Below, one piece after another: positions 35,407 to 47,000 of a stretch of 64,000 nucleotides of DNA. The position numbers and the translations under genes were made by a program. The notes below the pieces were generated by a model. The model did no database searches and had not been told where the DNA came from. It was given only the letters and a program-made list of their open reading frames with translations. Origin of the DNA: Zygnema circumcarinatum (Eukaryota > Streptophyta > Zygnematophyceae > Zygnematales > Zygnemataceae); assembly GCA_037447605.1 (NCBI GenBank), contig CM074804.1, positions 8,493,328 through 8,557,327 on the forward strand, read 5' to 3'. Position 1 is the first letter of the stretch, and every line of letters starts with the position of its first letter.

Positions 35407-35622
35407 GGCCGCCCACTTTGTCGCTGAACCCTGAACCCCACAGCCTCCGGCTTCCTGCCACGACAGAATCTCTCCCGCCCCTTGGCCCGAGGCCCTGAAC
35501 CCTAAAACTCGGCGAAGTCTGAACCCCGAGGTTCGACCGAGCTGAAAGCCGCGCGCGCGACTCCAGCCTGAACCCTCCAAAGCGCAGGCAGACGAAAGCG
35601 AGGCGCGCGGTGCGCGGCGGCC
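35407..35622. promoter_or_regulatory. Short bidirectional promoter between ELP6 and NOP56
   Basis: Only 216 bases separate the ELP6 ATG (35406, minus) from the NOP56 ATG (35623, plus). The interval is GC-rich, lacks a TATA box and contains AACCCTAAA at 35498-35506, a telo-box found in many plant ribosome-biogenesis promoters. Further CTGAACCC words are at 35425-35436 and 35519-35527. Confidence 0.7.
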
Positions 35623-35668
35623 ATGGTCAGTGACCTCTCGCGCCCGCGCTCCCCCCAGCCGCCCCCCT

Positions 35669-35764
<96 letters not shown>

Positions 35765-38700
35765 CCTCTCCCTCTCTCTCTCTCTCTCTCCCTCTCTCTC
35801 TCTCTCTCTCGCTCTCTTTCGCTCGCCCTCTCTCTCTCTCCCACTCCCCCACCTCCGTCGGCTTCTGCTGATACTGCTTTGTCTCGCCCTCTCCGTTCTC
35901 TTGGCTTCTTATTCTGCTTATTTCTCGGCCGTTCGTGCGTCCGCTACTTGTGCTGTTATTTCTGCCTTCATCTATGGCTGCTTCTACTTCTCCTCCTCCT
36001 CTCCCGCCCACACCTCCCAATGCTCTTATATGCTCCCCCACCTTCTACAATTCCTGCAATTGCACATCTCGTGTCTCCTGCAGCTCTTCCTCTTTCGTAC
36101 CTGCTGCCGCCCTGCAGAGACTGTACATATCAGCATGTACAGGCATGCCTCTGTTGCGCTTCTATCTCCCCTTTTAGTTTCTCTTCTCTAGAAGCCATGC
36201 GCTGCTATCCGTGTGAATAAGCCTCCTCCTCCTTGACGCTGCGCGTGCAGGCCCTGTACGTGCTGTACGAGGCGGCGTCGGGGTACTCGCTGTTTGAGGC
36301 CTCTGGGCTCGACGAGATCGGGCGCAGCGCGGAGGCGGTGCAGGCTTCCGTGGCCGACCTCGAGCGCTTCGGGAAGGTGGTCAAGCTCACGGCCTTCAAG
36401 CCCTTCAGCTCCGCGGCGGATGCTCTGGAGCAGTGCAACTCCATCTCCGAAGGTGAGAGAGGGAAAGGACAGTGGAAGGACCCCGGGGGGGGGGGGGGAG
36501 GGGGAGGGTCAGGACAATGAGAGAGGGACCAGAGATAGCATGAGGAATAGAATATGCGAGAGATTGTGACGAGCGTGGAGGTGGGATAGCGGGAGAGTAG
36601 GAGAGCGAGTGAGGAGAAGGACAGAAGGGAGTGGGAGAAATGAGGGGAGGGTGAAAGAGATAAAACAGAAGGGGGAGAGGGGAAGAATGTAAGGGAGAAG
36701 GAGAAAGTGGGCGGGGAGTGGCGCAGAGAGTTACGGGGAGAGAGATAAAGAGAGGAGCGAGGAAATGCCTTTGCGCTGCACAATTGATTGTCGCTTCTTG
36801 AAGGCAGTAATTTTCTTGGGGTCACTGCATTTGCCGCTCTTCCGTAATGCTGAGGGTGCTTGTTGTTTGACGGCTATCAGGTTTGTTGACTCCGGAATTA
36901 CAGAACTTTTTGGAGCTTAATCTCCCAAAGGTGAAGGCTGGCAAGAAGGCGAAATTCAGCTTGGGAGTTGCAGAACCAAAATTGGGGTCTGCAATTCAGG
37001 AGACCACAAACATTCCCTGCCAGAGCAATGACTTCGTGTTGGAGTTTTTGCGCGGCATCCGCCTTCATTACAACCGCTTTCTCAAAGATCTAAAGGTATT
37101 TCAAAACTCCTGAAATTTGCAACTGGCCGTTTCTGCATTGTTTCAAGGTCTATCTCACTGTTAAGTCTTACATTTGTAGTGCAACTTTGTCTCGCTATTT
37201 TGTAGCAACTGATGGGGACTTTGGTACTAGCGTTTTTGCTCATTCCTATTTTGAATGTACTTCTTTGTGAAGTGAGAAAGGATGTACTGCATAGAGAATT
37301 GAGCCCAATGATGAAAATCATGCTTTAACCACACTGAAGTCATGGGTCGAGTTCCTGTGTGGTACCTATGTTAAGCTACAGCTGTCAGCGAGTGGTGATT
37401 TGCAGACCCGACTGCGATGCAGCTGACAAACAGCTCATTGTTCCTCGAGCTCTGCAGTTGCTAGTCTCTGGAAGCTGTAGTGAGTTATAAAGTACCCCAT
37501 GGCATCTTGGTCAGCGCTGTGGAAAACTCGGCCAAACTGAGGGCTCTGTTCACTTCGCGTTACAATCGGATCCTTTTTGTTTGTTGATGTTCTTCACCTT
37601 TGGTGTGATCACCTTTCTCGGCATTCCCTTCTCAACGATATGTAATGACGTGGTTTGGCACTCGCTGCACGAGATAAAATTCGCCTTCGTTATGTTCGGC
37701 TCTAATTCTCCTCTCTTCCTCCCCTCCCTCTCGTGTCTCGTTGTCAACTCTTTGTTTGTTTGCTCGACTTCGCATGTGGGGATGATGAAGATGTTGAAGA
37801 ACCAACCCTTCGTCTGTTCTCTTTTCACAGAAGAGATTATTTGCTTCTGTCCTGAAGCGTTGGTGGGAAGTGGAGGGGTGCAGGAGGCGGACTTACAGAG
37901 AGCGCAGTTGGGGCTGGGACATAGTTACAGCCGCTCGAAAGTGAAGTTTAATGTCAACCGAGTCGACAACATGATCATTCAGAGCATCAGTCTATTGGAT
38001 ACACTCGACAAAGATATCAACACCTTCTGTATGCGTGTCAGGTATCCTCTGAAAGAATCCTGCAATACCTTTTATGCTTTTTCATTGGATCACAGCATCC
38101 ATGCATAACGCGGGCCAACCCGACAGCTTGAAATTGCACTCTGGGGTGCAGCTCTTGGATGCATTTCAACAGTTTCAAATTCAGCTTTGACATGTTTTTA
38201 GGTGCCTTAGATGTACTTATGCATGGAGATATACGACGAGTTGCTGAAGTCTAACTGGTTTCTCTTTAATGATGATCTGCAGAGAATGGTATTCTTGGCA
38301 CTTTCCAGAGCTAGTGAAGATTGTGAATGACAATTACCTCTATGCCAAGGCAACGAACTACATCAAGGACAAGTCAAAGTTGTCAGAGTCGGCTGTGGAT
38401 GAGCTCACGGAGATTTTAGGGGAGGAGGATAAAGCGAAGGAGGTTGTCGAAGCAGCGAAGGCGTCCATGGGTGGGTCCTCACTGCTTAGTCTCGAACTTC
38501 AATACCCTGTTTTGACTTTTTTAAGACTTTTTGCTGGCTATCAAGACTTCGTGCCATAGAGATCTCAAGCAATACTGATGTATCTTCAAGATGTTCCGGC
38601 ATGAGGAAACTAGCAGTCTCACAGAGCCACCGATGTATTGTTTGGGCTGCCGTAGGGTGCAGGACAGGACATATCCGAAATAGACCTTATCAACATAGAA

Positions 38701-40398
38701 ATGTTTGCACAGCGAGTAATTGATCTTGTGGAGTATCGACGCAATTTACACTCTTACCTTGTCTCTAAAATGTCTGACGTGGCCCCAAACCTGGGAGCCC
38801 TTATTGGGGAGATGGTTGGAGCACGACTCATCGCTCATGCTGGCAGTTTGACAAATTTGGCAAAGTATCCTGCCTCAACAGTTCAGATTCTAGGAGCAGA
38901 GAAGGCACTTTTCAGGTAAAGTCTGGTTGATGGAATGTATCGCGGAGGGAGGGAGTTTTGTTTTTTCTCTTTCTGCCCTTCTCTCCGCCCCCCCCTCTCT
39001 CTCTCCCCCTCCTCCTTCCCGCCTTCCCTGTCTCTCCCTTCTCCCCCCCCCCCCCCGTCGCCCTTTCGCTACTCTTTAACTTTTTCAAGTGAAAGCCAAT
39101 CTAGTTACGGAGAACTGATTGGATATAGAACTTGGGTGGGTTGGTCAGAGCGCTGAAGACCAAAGGCAATACACCAAAGTACGGCCTAATCTTCCATTCT
39201 TCCTTCATAGGACGTGCTTCGACAAAGAATAAAGGCAGAATCTCACGTTACCTCGCCAACAAGTGCTCCATTGCCTGCCGCATCGACTGCTTCTCTGGTT
39301 CGTTTCCGCCCATTATGTCCATCTACCACAAGAGAACTCCCATACTTCTGTATGTGCATGTCATATCCTGCTCTGATGACTTCAGCTTGTTAAAATTTAA
39401 TAAAAGCTAAATCTTGATTCTTCTTCATCCCTTCTCCTGTCCCTTGGGGGCGCTTGATGGAACTGGGAGCAGAGGTGAATACTTCTGCGTTTGGAGAAAT
39501 GCTGAAGAACCAAGTGGAAGAGCGCCTGCAGTTCTATGACAAGGGCGTGGCTCCGCGTAAGAATGTGGATGCGATGAAGACTGTCATAGACGAGTTGGCG
39601 AAACCGGCAATGGAGGCAAACTCTACTGGTGCGTTTTCTCTCACTTGCCTTCATATTGAAGGTGCCCCTCCACACCTATGGATGCCGTTCCTGTTGCTTC
39701 GGTTACCTTCTGGATCAGTGAAGCAAATCTCACAGGCTGAAACCATCATGTAGCCTCAACATGGTATCTTTATAGATTTGAGTACTTCAGGGCAGCCCAA
39801 TGATGAAATTTTGCTTTAACCACACTGAAGGAGCAGGGCAAGCCGGCACTTCCCTTGGGAGGTAGCTCTCGTCTGTCCTCTTCTTCTGTGGAAAGTATGT
39901 GGCTGCCCTGATGGTGGTGCAGCCATCCATGGCTGCCAGCTTTCAGTGCCGCCACGCGTCTCTCCGCGGGAGAGAAGGCCGGCAGAGCTGTCAGTGCGAG
40001 CGTGGTGGTGGTTTGCTCTGTGCTGTGGAAAACTCGGCCAAACTGAGGGCTGCCCTTTGTTGAGGTTTACTATTGCTCGCTCTAAGTTACTGTCCATCCT
40101 CCTCCCTCGTCCCCTCTCAGAAATGTGAGATGTGTTGTTGTTTCCATTCCTCTTTTTCCATCCTTTCCTCACAGCAGAGGAGCCAAAGAAGAAGAAAAAG
40201 AAGGCGAAAGTGGAGGAGGAAGGTGGTGAGGTCGATATGGAAGTTGCGGAGGAGCCGACAAAGAAGAAGAAGAGGGCAGCAGAGGAACTGGATGCTCCTC
40301 AGAAGAAGACGAAGAAGAAAGCGGCAGAGGCGCAGCAGAACGGGGAGGACGGGGAGGCTCCAAAGAAAAAGAAAAAAGCCAAGAAAGAGAACGACTGA
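35623..40398 (+). CDS. NOP56: Nucleolar protein 56 (box C/D snoRNP core), 515 aa
   Basis: NOP56 binds fibrillarin and box C/D snoRNAs for rRNA 2'-O-methylation. Nine exons close in phase: 35623-35625, 36251-36452, 36881-37095, 37884-38041, 38283-38470, 38663-38915, 39149-39297, 39473-39628 and 40175-40398. The first coding exon is just ATG followed by GTCAGT. Exon 2 begins [20 protein letters not shown], the family N-terminus. NOP5NT and coiled-coil parts follow ([59 protein letters not shown]). The Nop domain contains [60 protein letters not shown] and [20 protein letters not shown]. The C-terminus is the usual Lys/Glu-rich KKKKK tail. Introns 3 and 8 each hold a candidate box C/D RNA, which fits the family's habit of hosting snoRNAs. 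Intron 1 holds a long CT microsatellite. Confidence 0.95.
35663..35846. repeat. CT/TC microsatellite in NOP56 intron 1
   Basis: About 180 bases of (TC)n with TTTC and CCC interruptions. Reading frames on either strand through it encode Leu-Ser or Arg-Glu runs and are artefacts. Its position directly after the ATG-only exon puts a strong polypyrimidine tract early in the transcript. Confidence 0.9.
37302..37545 (+). ncRNA. Candidate long box C/D snoRNA in NOP56 intron 3
   Basis: A terminal stem AGCCC (37302-37306) / GGGCT (37541-37545) brackets box C ATGATGA (37308-37314) and box D CTGA (37537-37540), the canonical C/D arrangement. A second CTGA (about 37333-37336) lies shortly after box C and could be box D'. 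The same 5' block (CCCAATGATGAAA, GCTTTAACCACACTGAAG) and 3' block (GCTGTGGAAAACTCGGCCA, AACTGAGGGCT) recur in intron 8 at 39794-40051, while the interiors differ. Conserved ends with a variable interior suggest a paralogous pair of RNAs, longer (244 nt) than ordinary guides. Confidence 0.55.
39794..40051 (+). ncRNA. Candidate long box C/D snoRNA in NOP56 intron 8 (paralogue of 37302-37545)
   Basis: Terminal stem AGCCC (39794-39798) / GGGCT (40047-40051), box C ATGATGA (39800-39806), box D CTGA (40043-40046), and an internal CTGA after GCTTTAACCACA that could be D'. It lies entirely within the intron 39629-40174. The interior (39840-40010) is GC-rich and unlike its partner in intron 3. The shared blocks next to D and D' would make both RNAs use the same guide sequences. 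Confidence 0.55.
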
Positions 40399-41304
40399 GC
40401 CGGAAGCTTAGACCATTTTTTTTCTTTTTTTTTTTTTTGGGCTTTTTGGGGGCTGTAAACTGTAGTGGCACCTTGAGCTGCTGTGCGGAAGAAAGGCTCC
40501 GCGAGGTAGGCAGGTCATAAAGGTAACGTAAAGTGAATAGTGGAGTTAACCTTGAAAGATTTTTCTGAATGAAAACCATCTTGAGTAATGCGATTTTTTT
40601 CCTTTTTTTTAAAGAGGTGAGTTATCACTTTGCCCTATAGCACGCCCTCTGTGAAGTGCGGACTGCAACCCGTTCCCATCCTCTTTTCCGAACCTGGCCT
40701 CGCATGGCTGTGTCTGATTAGAACCTTGTCTTGGCTCAAACAACTGAACTCCCACTGCACCGTTACTCGGCTTGACACATCGCATAGTTCATAAGGTTAA
40801 GATTTGCAAGAAGCAGTGTTAAGGAAATCACAACACGATGAAAGCGCACAGGTGGGCTATACCAGCTCCGTGAGGAGCGCATTACATGCAACAAAAACCG
40901 TGAGTTCAGTGAGCGTATTATTTTGCATAGTTGGCCCAACGAGGCTTTCACACATGTCAAGTGATCCCTCCAGCAAGCAGTGCGGCCTGGAGCGCTACGC
41001 AATATCCTCACTCTATAAAAAGAGCCCCTGCTCCCTACCGCTCCTACCCTGCTCCCTTCACCAGACGCTTGAAAACATTATCCCTCCAATAATCCCCTAC
41101 AGGCCTACATTTGAAAGATTAAAGCCACTCGATACAATTCCTACACATTCCCTTCAAGTAAAGCTACAGATACACGGGTGTCAGCTTCAACCCTTCGACG
41201 ATTCTTGTTGAGGAAGTGAATCCAATGAGATGGTGAGCCACCTCTCAGTACGGTAGCCATGGCCCAACAAAGGAGGAAAAAGAGAGAGAACCCGACATTA
41301 CCAC
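40399..41304. other. Convergent intergenic region
   Basis: This 0.9 kb lies between NOP56 and UBC12 stops. It has poly-T tracts (40418-40438, 40596-40610) just after NOP56. No coding exon or RNA gene is supported. Confidence 0.45.
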
Positions 41305-43152
41305 TCACACATTAAAGCACCTTGGAAAGTGATGGCCTCCCACGTAGCCTCCTGCCATCGACTTTCGGACGTTCAACTCAAACTGCCGCGGATTGTCCCT
41401 CAAGACTTCTGCAGCTTCGTGGTTAAGGGGATCGTCTGGATTAGGGTCCTGCATAAATGAGCAAAAGGATTCCATCCCCTCTTCTTTTCCCTTCAGAATG
41501 CAGGCCGACATGCACGTACAGAAAGGCATCTGCATACAAAGAAAAGCAGTCCAAAACTCCCTCTTTCTTCCCGCCCTTTCGACCTTTCCCTTCCCCTCTC
41601 TTGCTTGAGCGATGTAAAACAGTCAAAGTCCAACAAAGGTCAGCAGTACATCTGCTACTCAGCTAGTTGCCATAGATTGCACTGAAGATTTGACGAGAAC
41701 AATAACACGTATACATTGGAATTGCTTATGGTAGCTGGGTTCAAGAGATGCTAATATCCCTTTTCACTCAGACAGCCAAAGACAGCAAAAATCCTGATGA
41801 GTCAGAGAACCCGAAAAGCCTCATGGAAAGCTAAAGTGTTCGATCTCCGGTAGACAATACGTCATCAAAGTCCAATCGTCTACATATGCGGTAAAGCCCA
41901 ATATGTATTAACAGGGAAGACTAAAATGCACTTCCGAGCCTGAAATCAATATACAGTGCATGGAACTTACAAGAAATAGATACTGAAGACCATAGATGAT
42001 AGAATTAACACTGAGAACTGGCTTCCAATCCTCCCGTAATATATTCAAGCAAACGTTTCCCTCCAAGTCTATATTTGGATGATACACCTAAATACCAAAC
42101 ACCTCCCAAAAAGCCAAATTAGTCTTCACGGGAATACGCATACCGAAGGTAAGGGCATAAGAGTGAATAACGAAGGAGAGTCGGGCAAAAAGACATTAAG
42201 GAACAAGCCTACATGTGGCCTATCATGCACTGAAACGGCACAAAGTAAAGCTATTCGTAACCCTAAAGCACACATTGCTTGCAAGGAAGGTATATTTATA
42301 TTCAATCAAACCCATGTCATGTACAGCGTACAATTCAAAAGCGTCTCTACGTTCATCTCACATTTGTCTTGCATTTCACCTTCGGCGCCTCATGTGGGTA
42401 CACCTGCGGAATCAAAAAAGTAAACACAAATGTCCCACCCCTGTCCCAAACAATCCAACACATACAAACTAAACAGTCAAGTTCATGAAAAGGAAACCCT
42501 AAAACCGGAATCCTATGCAGTGCACACTGGGAGTCATCAGAATACGAGAATGACGAATCAATCATTGAACAGCACAAGATAACATCGAAAAAGCAACAAA
42601 GTGGATCAACGGTTCACCTCACCCCTAGAGACCACTCTTACGCAGCCATGCATCTTCAGTAGCGCCCAAATTGACTGATGAAACTAGCGAAACCCTAAAA
42701 TGCTGCGATGAACCCTTACGTGTAATAGCCTTCCTCCGGCCGAATAGTGATCTCGAAATGAAGCAGATTGTCTTTTCCCTGCGGGAAATTGATGGAGGTG
42801 GTCTTTGCAAGGTTCAATTCACTAATATCTGCATGCAGACAAGCATGAAATAAGGTCGGCAGGTGAAAGATTCAGTGAGACTATTTAGCATAAAATCAAA
42901 TCCAACTGTCCCAATTCAGGAAATGATATACCCTCGCTGCCTACCAATGGCTATATCACAACCTCGTCTTCCAAATTCGTTAAGTCGTCATCCCTAAACT
43001 GTACGACGGTGCGGCGCTAAAATGCAAGGATCACAAGGCATAGGTTGACCTTTTTGAACGCGCAATTCTCCGGGAGACTGTTTCTTTACAAACGTTCGTC
43101 CGTTGGCGCTCTCTGCAGCTTGCTTTTGTTTGACAGAGAACAGGTTGATCAT
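41305..43152 (-). CDS. UBC12: NEDD8-conjugating enzyme E2 UBC12, 183 aa
   Basis: UBC12 (RCE1 in plants) transfers NEDD8/RUB to cullins. Five exons close in phase: 43152-43050, 42828-42720, 42440-42362, 42087-41971 and 41448-41305, giving 183 residues, the standard length. The N-terminus [15 protein letters not shown] matches the UBC12-specific extension that docks on the NEDD8 E1. The UBC fold reads [72 protein letters not shown] with catalytic Cys at residue ~110, [18 protein letters not shown], and [20 protein letters not shown]. It ends [15 protein letters not shown]. It diverges from IRE1. Confidence 0.95.
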
Positions 43153-44023
43153 GGTGCCGAGGCTGCGACTTTTCCTCCAAAAACAGGAGACTCACGCAGC
43201 AGAAACAGAGAGGAACAAGGGGGAAATGGAGGGAAATGCCCCTCTATCCCTCTCTCTCTCTCTCCCTCTGTCTCTCTCTCTCTCTCTGGCTTTCTCCCTC
43301 TGGCTTTCTCAATCGCCTTCTCCCTTTCTCTCTCCCTCTCTATTCTCCTTCCGTTCTCTCACTTCCTCCACTTTCCCACGCCTCTTCCCACAGCTCTCCT
43401 CCTCCCACTCGCTCCCCCCCTCTCCTGCCCGTTTCTCCCTCTCCCTCTCTCTCCCACTCCCTCTTCGACTGGAGTCAGCAGCAACTCAGAGGAGGGTGGC
43501 GTCAAATTGTGTAATATGAAGGGGATCCGTACACTTTCTGATCAATTCTTCGTAAAATGTGACTAGAACTGTTGGTGGTTCTTTACTGCTCTAGTTGCGT
43601 GACTGACAAATTTAGTCATTGGTCAACTCCCGTCCTGGTCAGAAAAAGTCCGCAGTTTGACCGGCGCCGCAGGAGATTGCTTCCCCGGGAAGACAAAGGC
43701 CTAACCCTAACCTTTGCCCTCCGTCCTTATCGCTCGCCCTCCCTCCCTCCCTCCCTCCCTCCCTCCCTCCCTCCCTGCTCCGCCTGACTGCAGGCAGCAG
43801 CTCTTGTTCCTCGTCATGTCTCGAGCGCTGACCCCAAATCTAACGCTAAACGCACCATAATATACTCTCTGAAGGCTCCGACCGCAGCCTCTGACACCGG
43901 CATTCCCATACACCTAACCTTAATCTCACTTCCCACAGAGCCCATGTCTGCATTTCCTACGATCAAAACGTTGCCCTTGCCATTGGATTGCTTCGTCACA
44001 GCGCCCCGTAGCGACGTGGCGGC
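43153..44023. promoter_or_regulatory. Divergent region between UBC12 and IRE1
   Basis: Both promoters should lie in these 870 bases. It holds a pyrimidine-rich block (43240-43475, TCTC/CCCT words), CCTAACCCTAACC at 43701-43713, and (CCCT)n at 43737-43773. The open frames here are microsatellite artefacts. Confidence 0.5.
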
Positions 44024-47000
44024 ATGATGGGCATTCTCTGGGCCAGAGGCTTCCTCCTTGTGCTCCTCGCTCTCCTCCTTCAGCCATGGCGGCTGCACGG
44101 GGCGGAGGGACCTCAAGGCCCTCTCCTCCCACTTCCTAATGCGCAGTGTGAACAGGGGCAACCCCTCGTCGTTGTGCCGCTCCTTGACGGGTCCATCCAT
44201 GGCTTGGAGCTGAACTCAGGGCGCCTCTGCTGGTCCTTCGCGTCGGGCCCGCCATTGCTGACCTCGACTGCACGGCAAGTTGCAGCAGTGGGAGGCACAT
44301 GGCAGACGAACGGAAATGGGAGCAGTGACATGGAGCGCGGCATGGAGTTTGAGGTCGAGGAGGAGGACGAAGAGGATGAGGAGGAAGGGTGGGAGGGAGC
44401 TGTGGGGGAGAAGAAGGCGCAGAAGCGAGAGCGAGAGAAGGAGGTTGTCTTTCCGAGTGCAGACGGAAGTTTGTATGCGTACCAACCAGGGCACGGTGTG
44501 CAGGTGCGTAATGGGTTTTGAACAAAATATTTGGAGCATAATGATATTCAAGTGGGATTTTATGGTTGCTCAAGGGAGTTAAAGGGACTGTGTGTCTGGA
44601 GGAAATCTCGCCAAAAACAGCTGAATCTGAAAGGAAGAGTCTTTTGAATTGCGGGGAATTGTGAAGGAATGCATAGCCACTGCGGGAGCTTAAAGAGAGG
44701 GGTTTGACGGTTCGGAAGTGCTCCTGGGAGAGGCTCTCTAGAACGTAGTTTAGGGTGTGCAGGGGAGTGTAGGGCGTGACGCTGAAGGGGTTTTGCAGGT
44801 TGTTGGGGGGCACAGAAGCTGCCGGTTACCGCAAGGGAGCTTGTGGCAGCATCTCCCTCAGTGACTCGAGATGGGGGCATAGTGTTGGGCGCCCGCCGCT
44901 CAACTGTTTACATGCTGGACGTGCATTCAGGAAAAGTAATTCGGCGCATGGATGCACAGGCGGAGCCGCCTGAACATGTCGCAAGCAGCACGCAGGAAGT
45001 TTTCGCTGGGCAGTTTCTCGGCACGCTGAATTGGGACCCGCAAGCCGTTGAGGGTTTGGATTCTATGGCGGATGCACTGCTTGTTATGAGAACCGATTAC
45101 ATTGTGCGGGCAGTCGATATGGGAAGTGGAGCACAAAGGTGGAATGTTTCTGTGGGGGAGCTCGGAACCTTAGACAATCCGATGGCTGTCTCTTCACTCC
45201 CGTACCATTCGACACTTGAAAAGTTCGGTAAAATTGTTGCAGGAGATGACAACTCCCTCCGATACTTGGATCCCGAATCGAGTGAAGACTGTTGGCGGGT
45301 TGCATTCCCGGCTGCTCCGACGGCAGTGTTTTCTTCTTCAGGAGTCCTTTTGCAGCGTCTTCTTCCTGAGAAAAGTCTCGATGATCTGGTCTACTTAACC
45401 CACATGGATGGTCATCCCTATGCCTTACCTGCAAGCCACGGGTCTGCACGAGGCTCTGACAAACTTGGGAAAATCACGCGTCCGGACGCGCCTCAGCTGA
45501 TGCCAGGTTCTCAGAAAAAATTTAAGACTGTTGAATCTCTGAAAGGCCTTAGATCCCTTGAAGGTGCTGCTTCGAGGGAGCTTTTGGTTGTTGCTGCAGA
45601 GGGAAGGGCAAAAGGTTCTCAGATCTACGGCGACCTTGCATGTGCTGCCCCAAACTCTCTAGTCTTGAATAGAGAGGAAGAAGAACAGGCATTTCAAACT
45701 ACATTTGTAAGCAGCAGTAGCAGTAACGCTGGTGATTTTGCGCCACTTTCCCCTCTGCCTCAACCCCCTGCTCCTCCTCCATTGCCCCCACCCGCACCTC
45801 TCCGAGCTTCTGTATGGCTGTCCTTAGCAGCAGCTTTTGTTGGGGCAGGTGTTGTTGTTGGAGCTTTTCTAATGCTGAGAGAGAAGCGACCAGTGCAAGA
45901 GGAGAGGGAGGAGAGAAGACAGAAAGAGCTGAAACTGACTCCCAGCAAGCGGAAAAAGTTAAGAAAATTATCTGCTGCTGCTGCCAGTGCACCCGCCATT
46001 TCCGGGATGACGAGTGAGTCGGAGAGCGCGGGAACTTCCTCATCCACCAACTTGGTGAGAAACAGAGGGCAGGACAAGAAGGAGGCGGCAGTTGCAAAAG
46101 GGGAAAAGCTTCCTCCTTTGGGCGATGGGAGGTGGGTCGGGCGGCTCTTGGTCGGTTCAACTGTCATAGGATACGGTAGCCACGGGACGCTAGTTCTGGA
46201 AGGTCAGTTAGAAGGGCGACCTGTGGCGGTTAAACGACTGTTGGTGCAGTTCTATGAAAAAGCTCGAAAGGAAATAGCAGCCCTCATAGCTTCGGATGAG
46301 CACCCAAATGTGGTTCGATGCTTCGCCATGGAGGAGGACTCCGCCTTCGTGTACGTCGCTTTGGAGCGGTGCTGCATGAGTCTGGGGGAGCTCATCCTCG
46401 CCTGCAGCCCTCGCTTGGACCAAGATGCGCTTGCGATGGAATCTTGCGATGAAATTGCAGAAAATGGTTTGGAACAAGCTGCAGGGAAACTGGGGCGGGC
46501 TGGGTCGGAACTTGTGCTTTGGGATGGCAAGGGCCGGCCAACGCCGCTTCTCTTGCAGCTCATGCGGTAAGAGGCAGGCGATGATAACGGCGCTCGTTTA
46601 GGCTTTTTGAGACCATAATGTGAGCAAAAATATTCGCCGTGTGATGGTTTTAGAGCAAATCGTAATTGGTAAGCTGAGTTGACATTGCCATTGAAACTTG
46701 ATCCTGAACCTGAGATGCAGGGACATGGTAGCGGGCATGGCCCATGTGCATCAGCTTGGCATTGTGCATCGCGACTTGAAGCCCCAAAATGTTCTCGTGT
46801 GCACCGTACGAGGGCCAGCTGGCACCTCCCTATTGCGCGCAAAGCTTTCCGACATGGGCATAAGCAAACGACTGACAGATGGCGCGAGCTCATTCGACCC
46901 GCATACCTCAGGTGAGTGTCGCCTTCTTTGAGGTCCTCTGGAAACGGTTTCCAATCTGTTGTCATACTTAGGGCTTCGAGCTTAGTGTGGAATTCTATTC

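Noticed and set aside
35149-36220. Long plus and minus frames around 35149-36220 rich in Leu-Ser or Arg-Glu
   Set aside because: Microsatellite artefacts in NOP56 intron 1. The first part of the minus frame overlaps genuine ELP6 exon 1 only downstream of its ATG at 35406.
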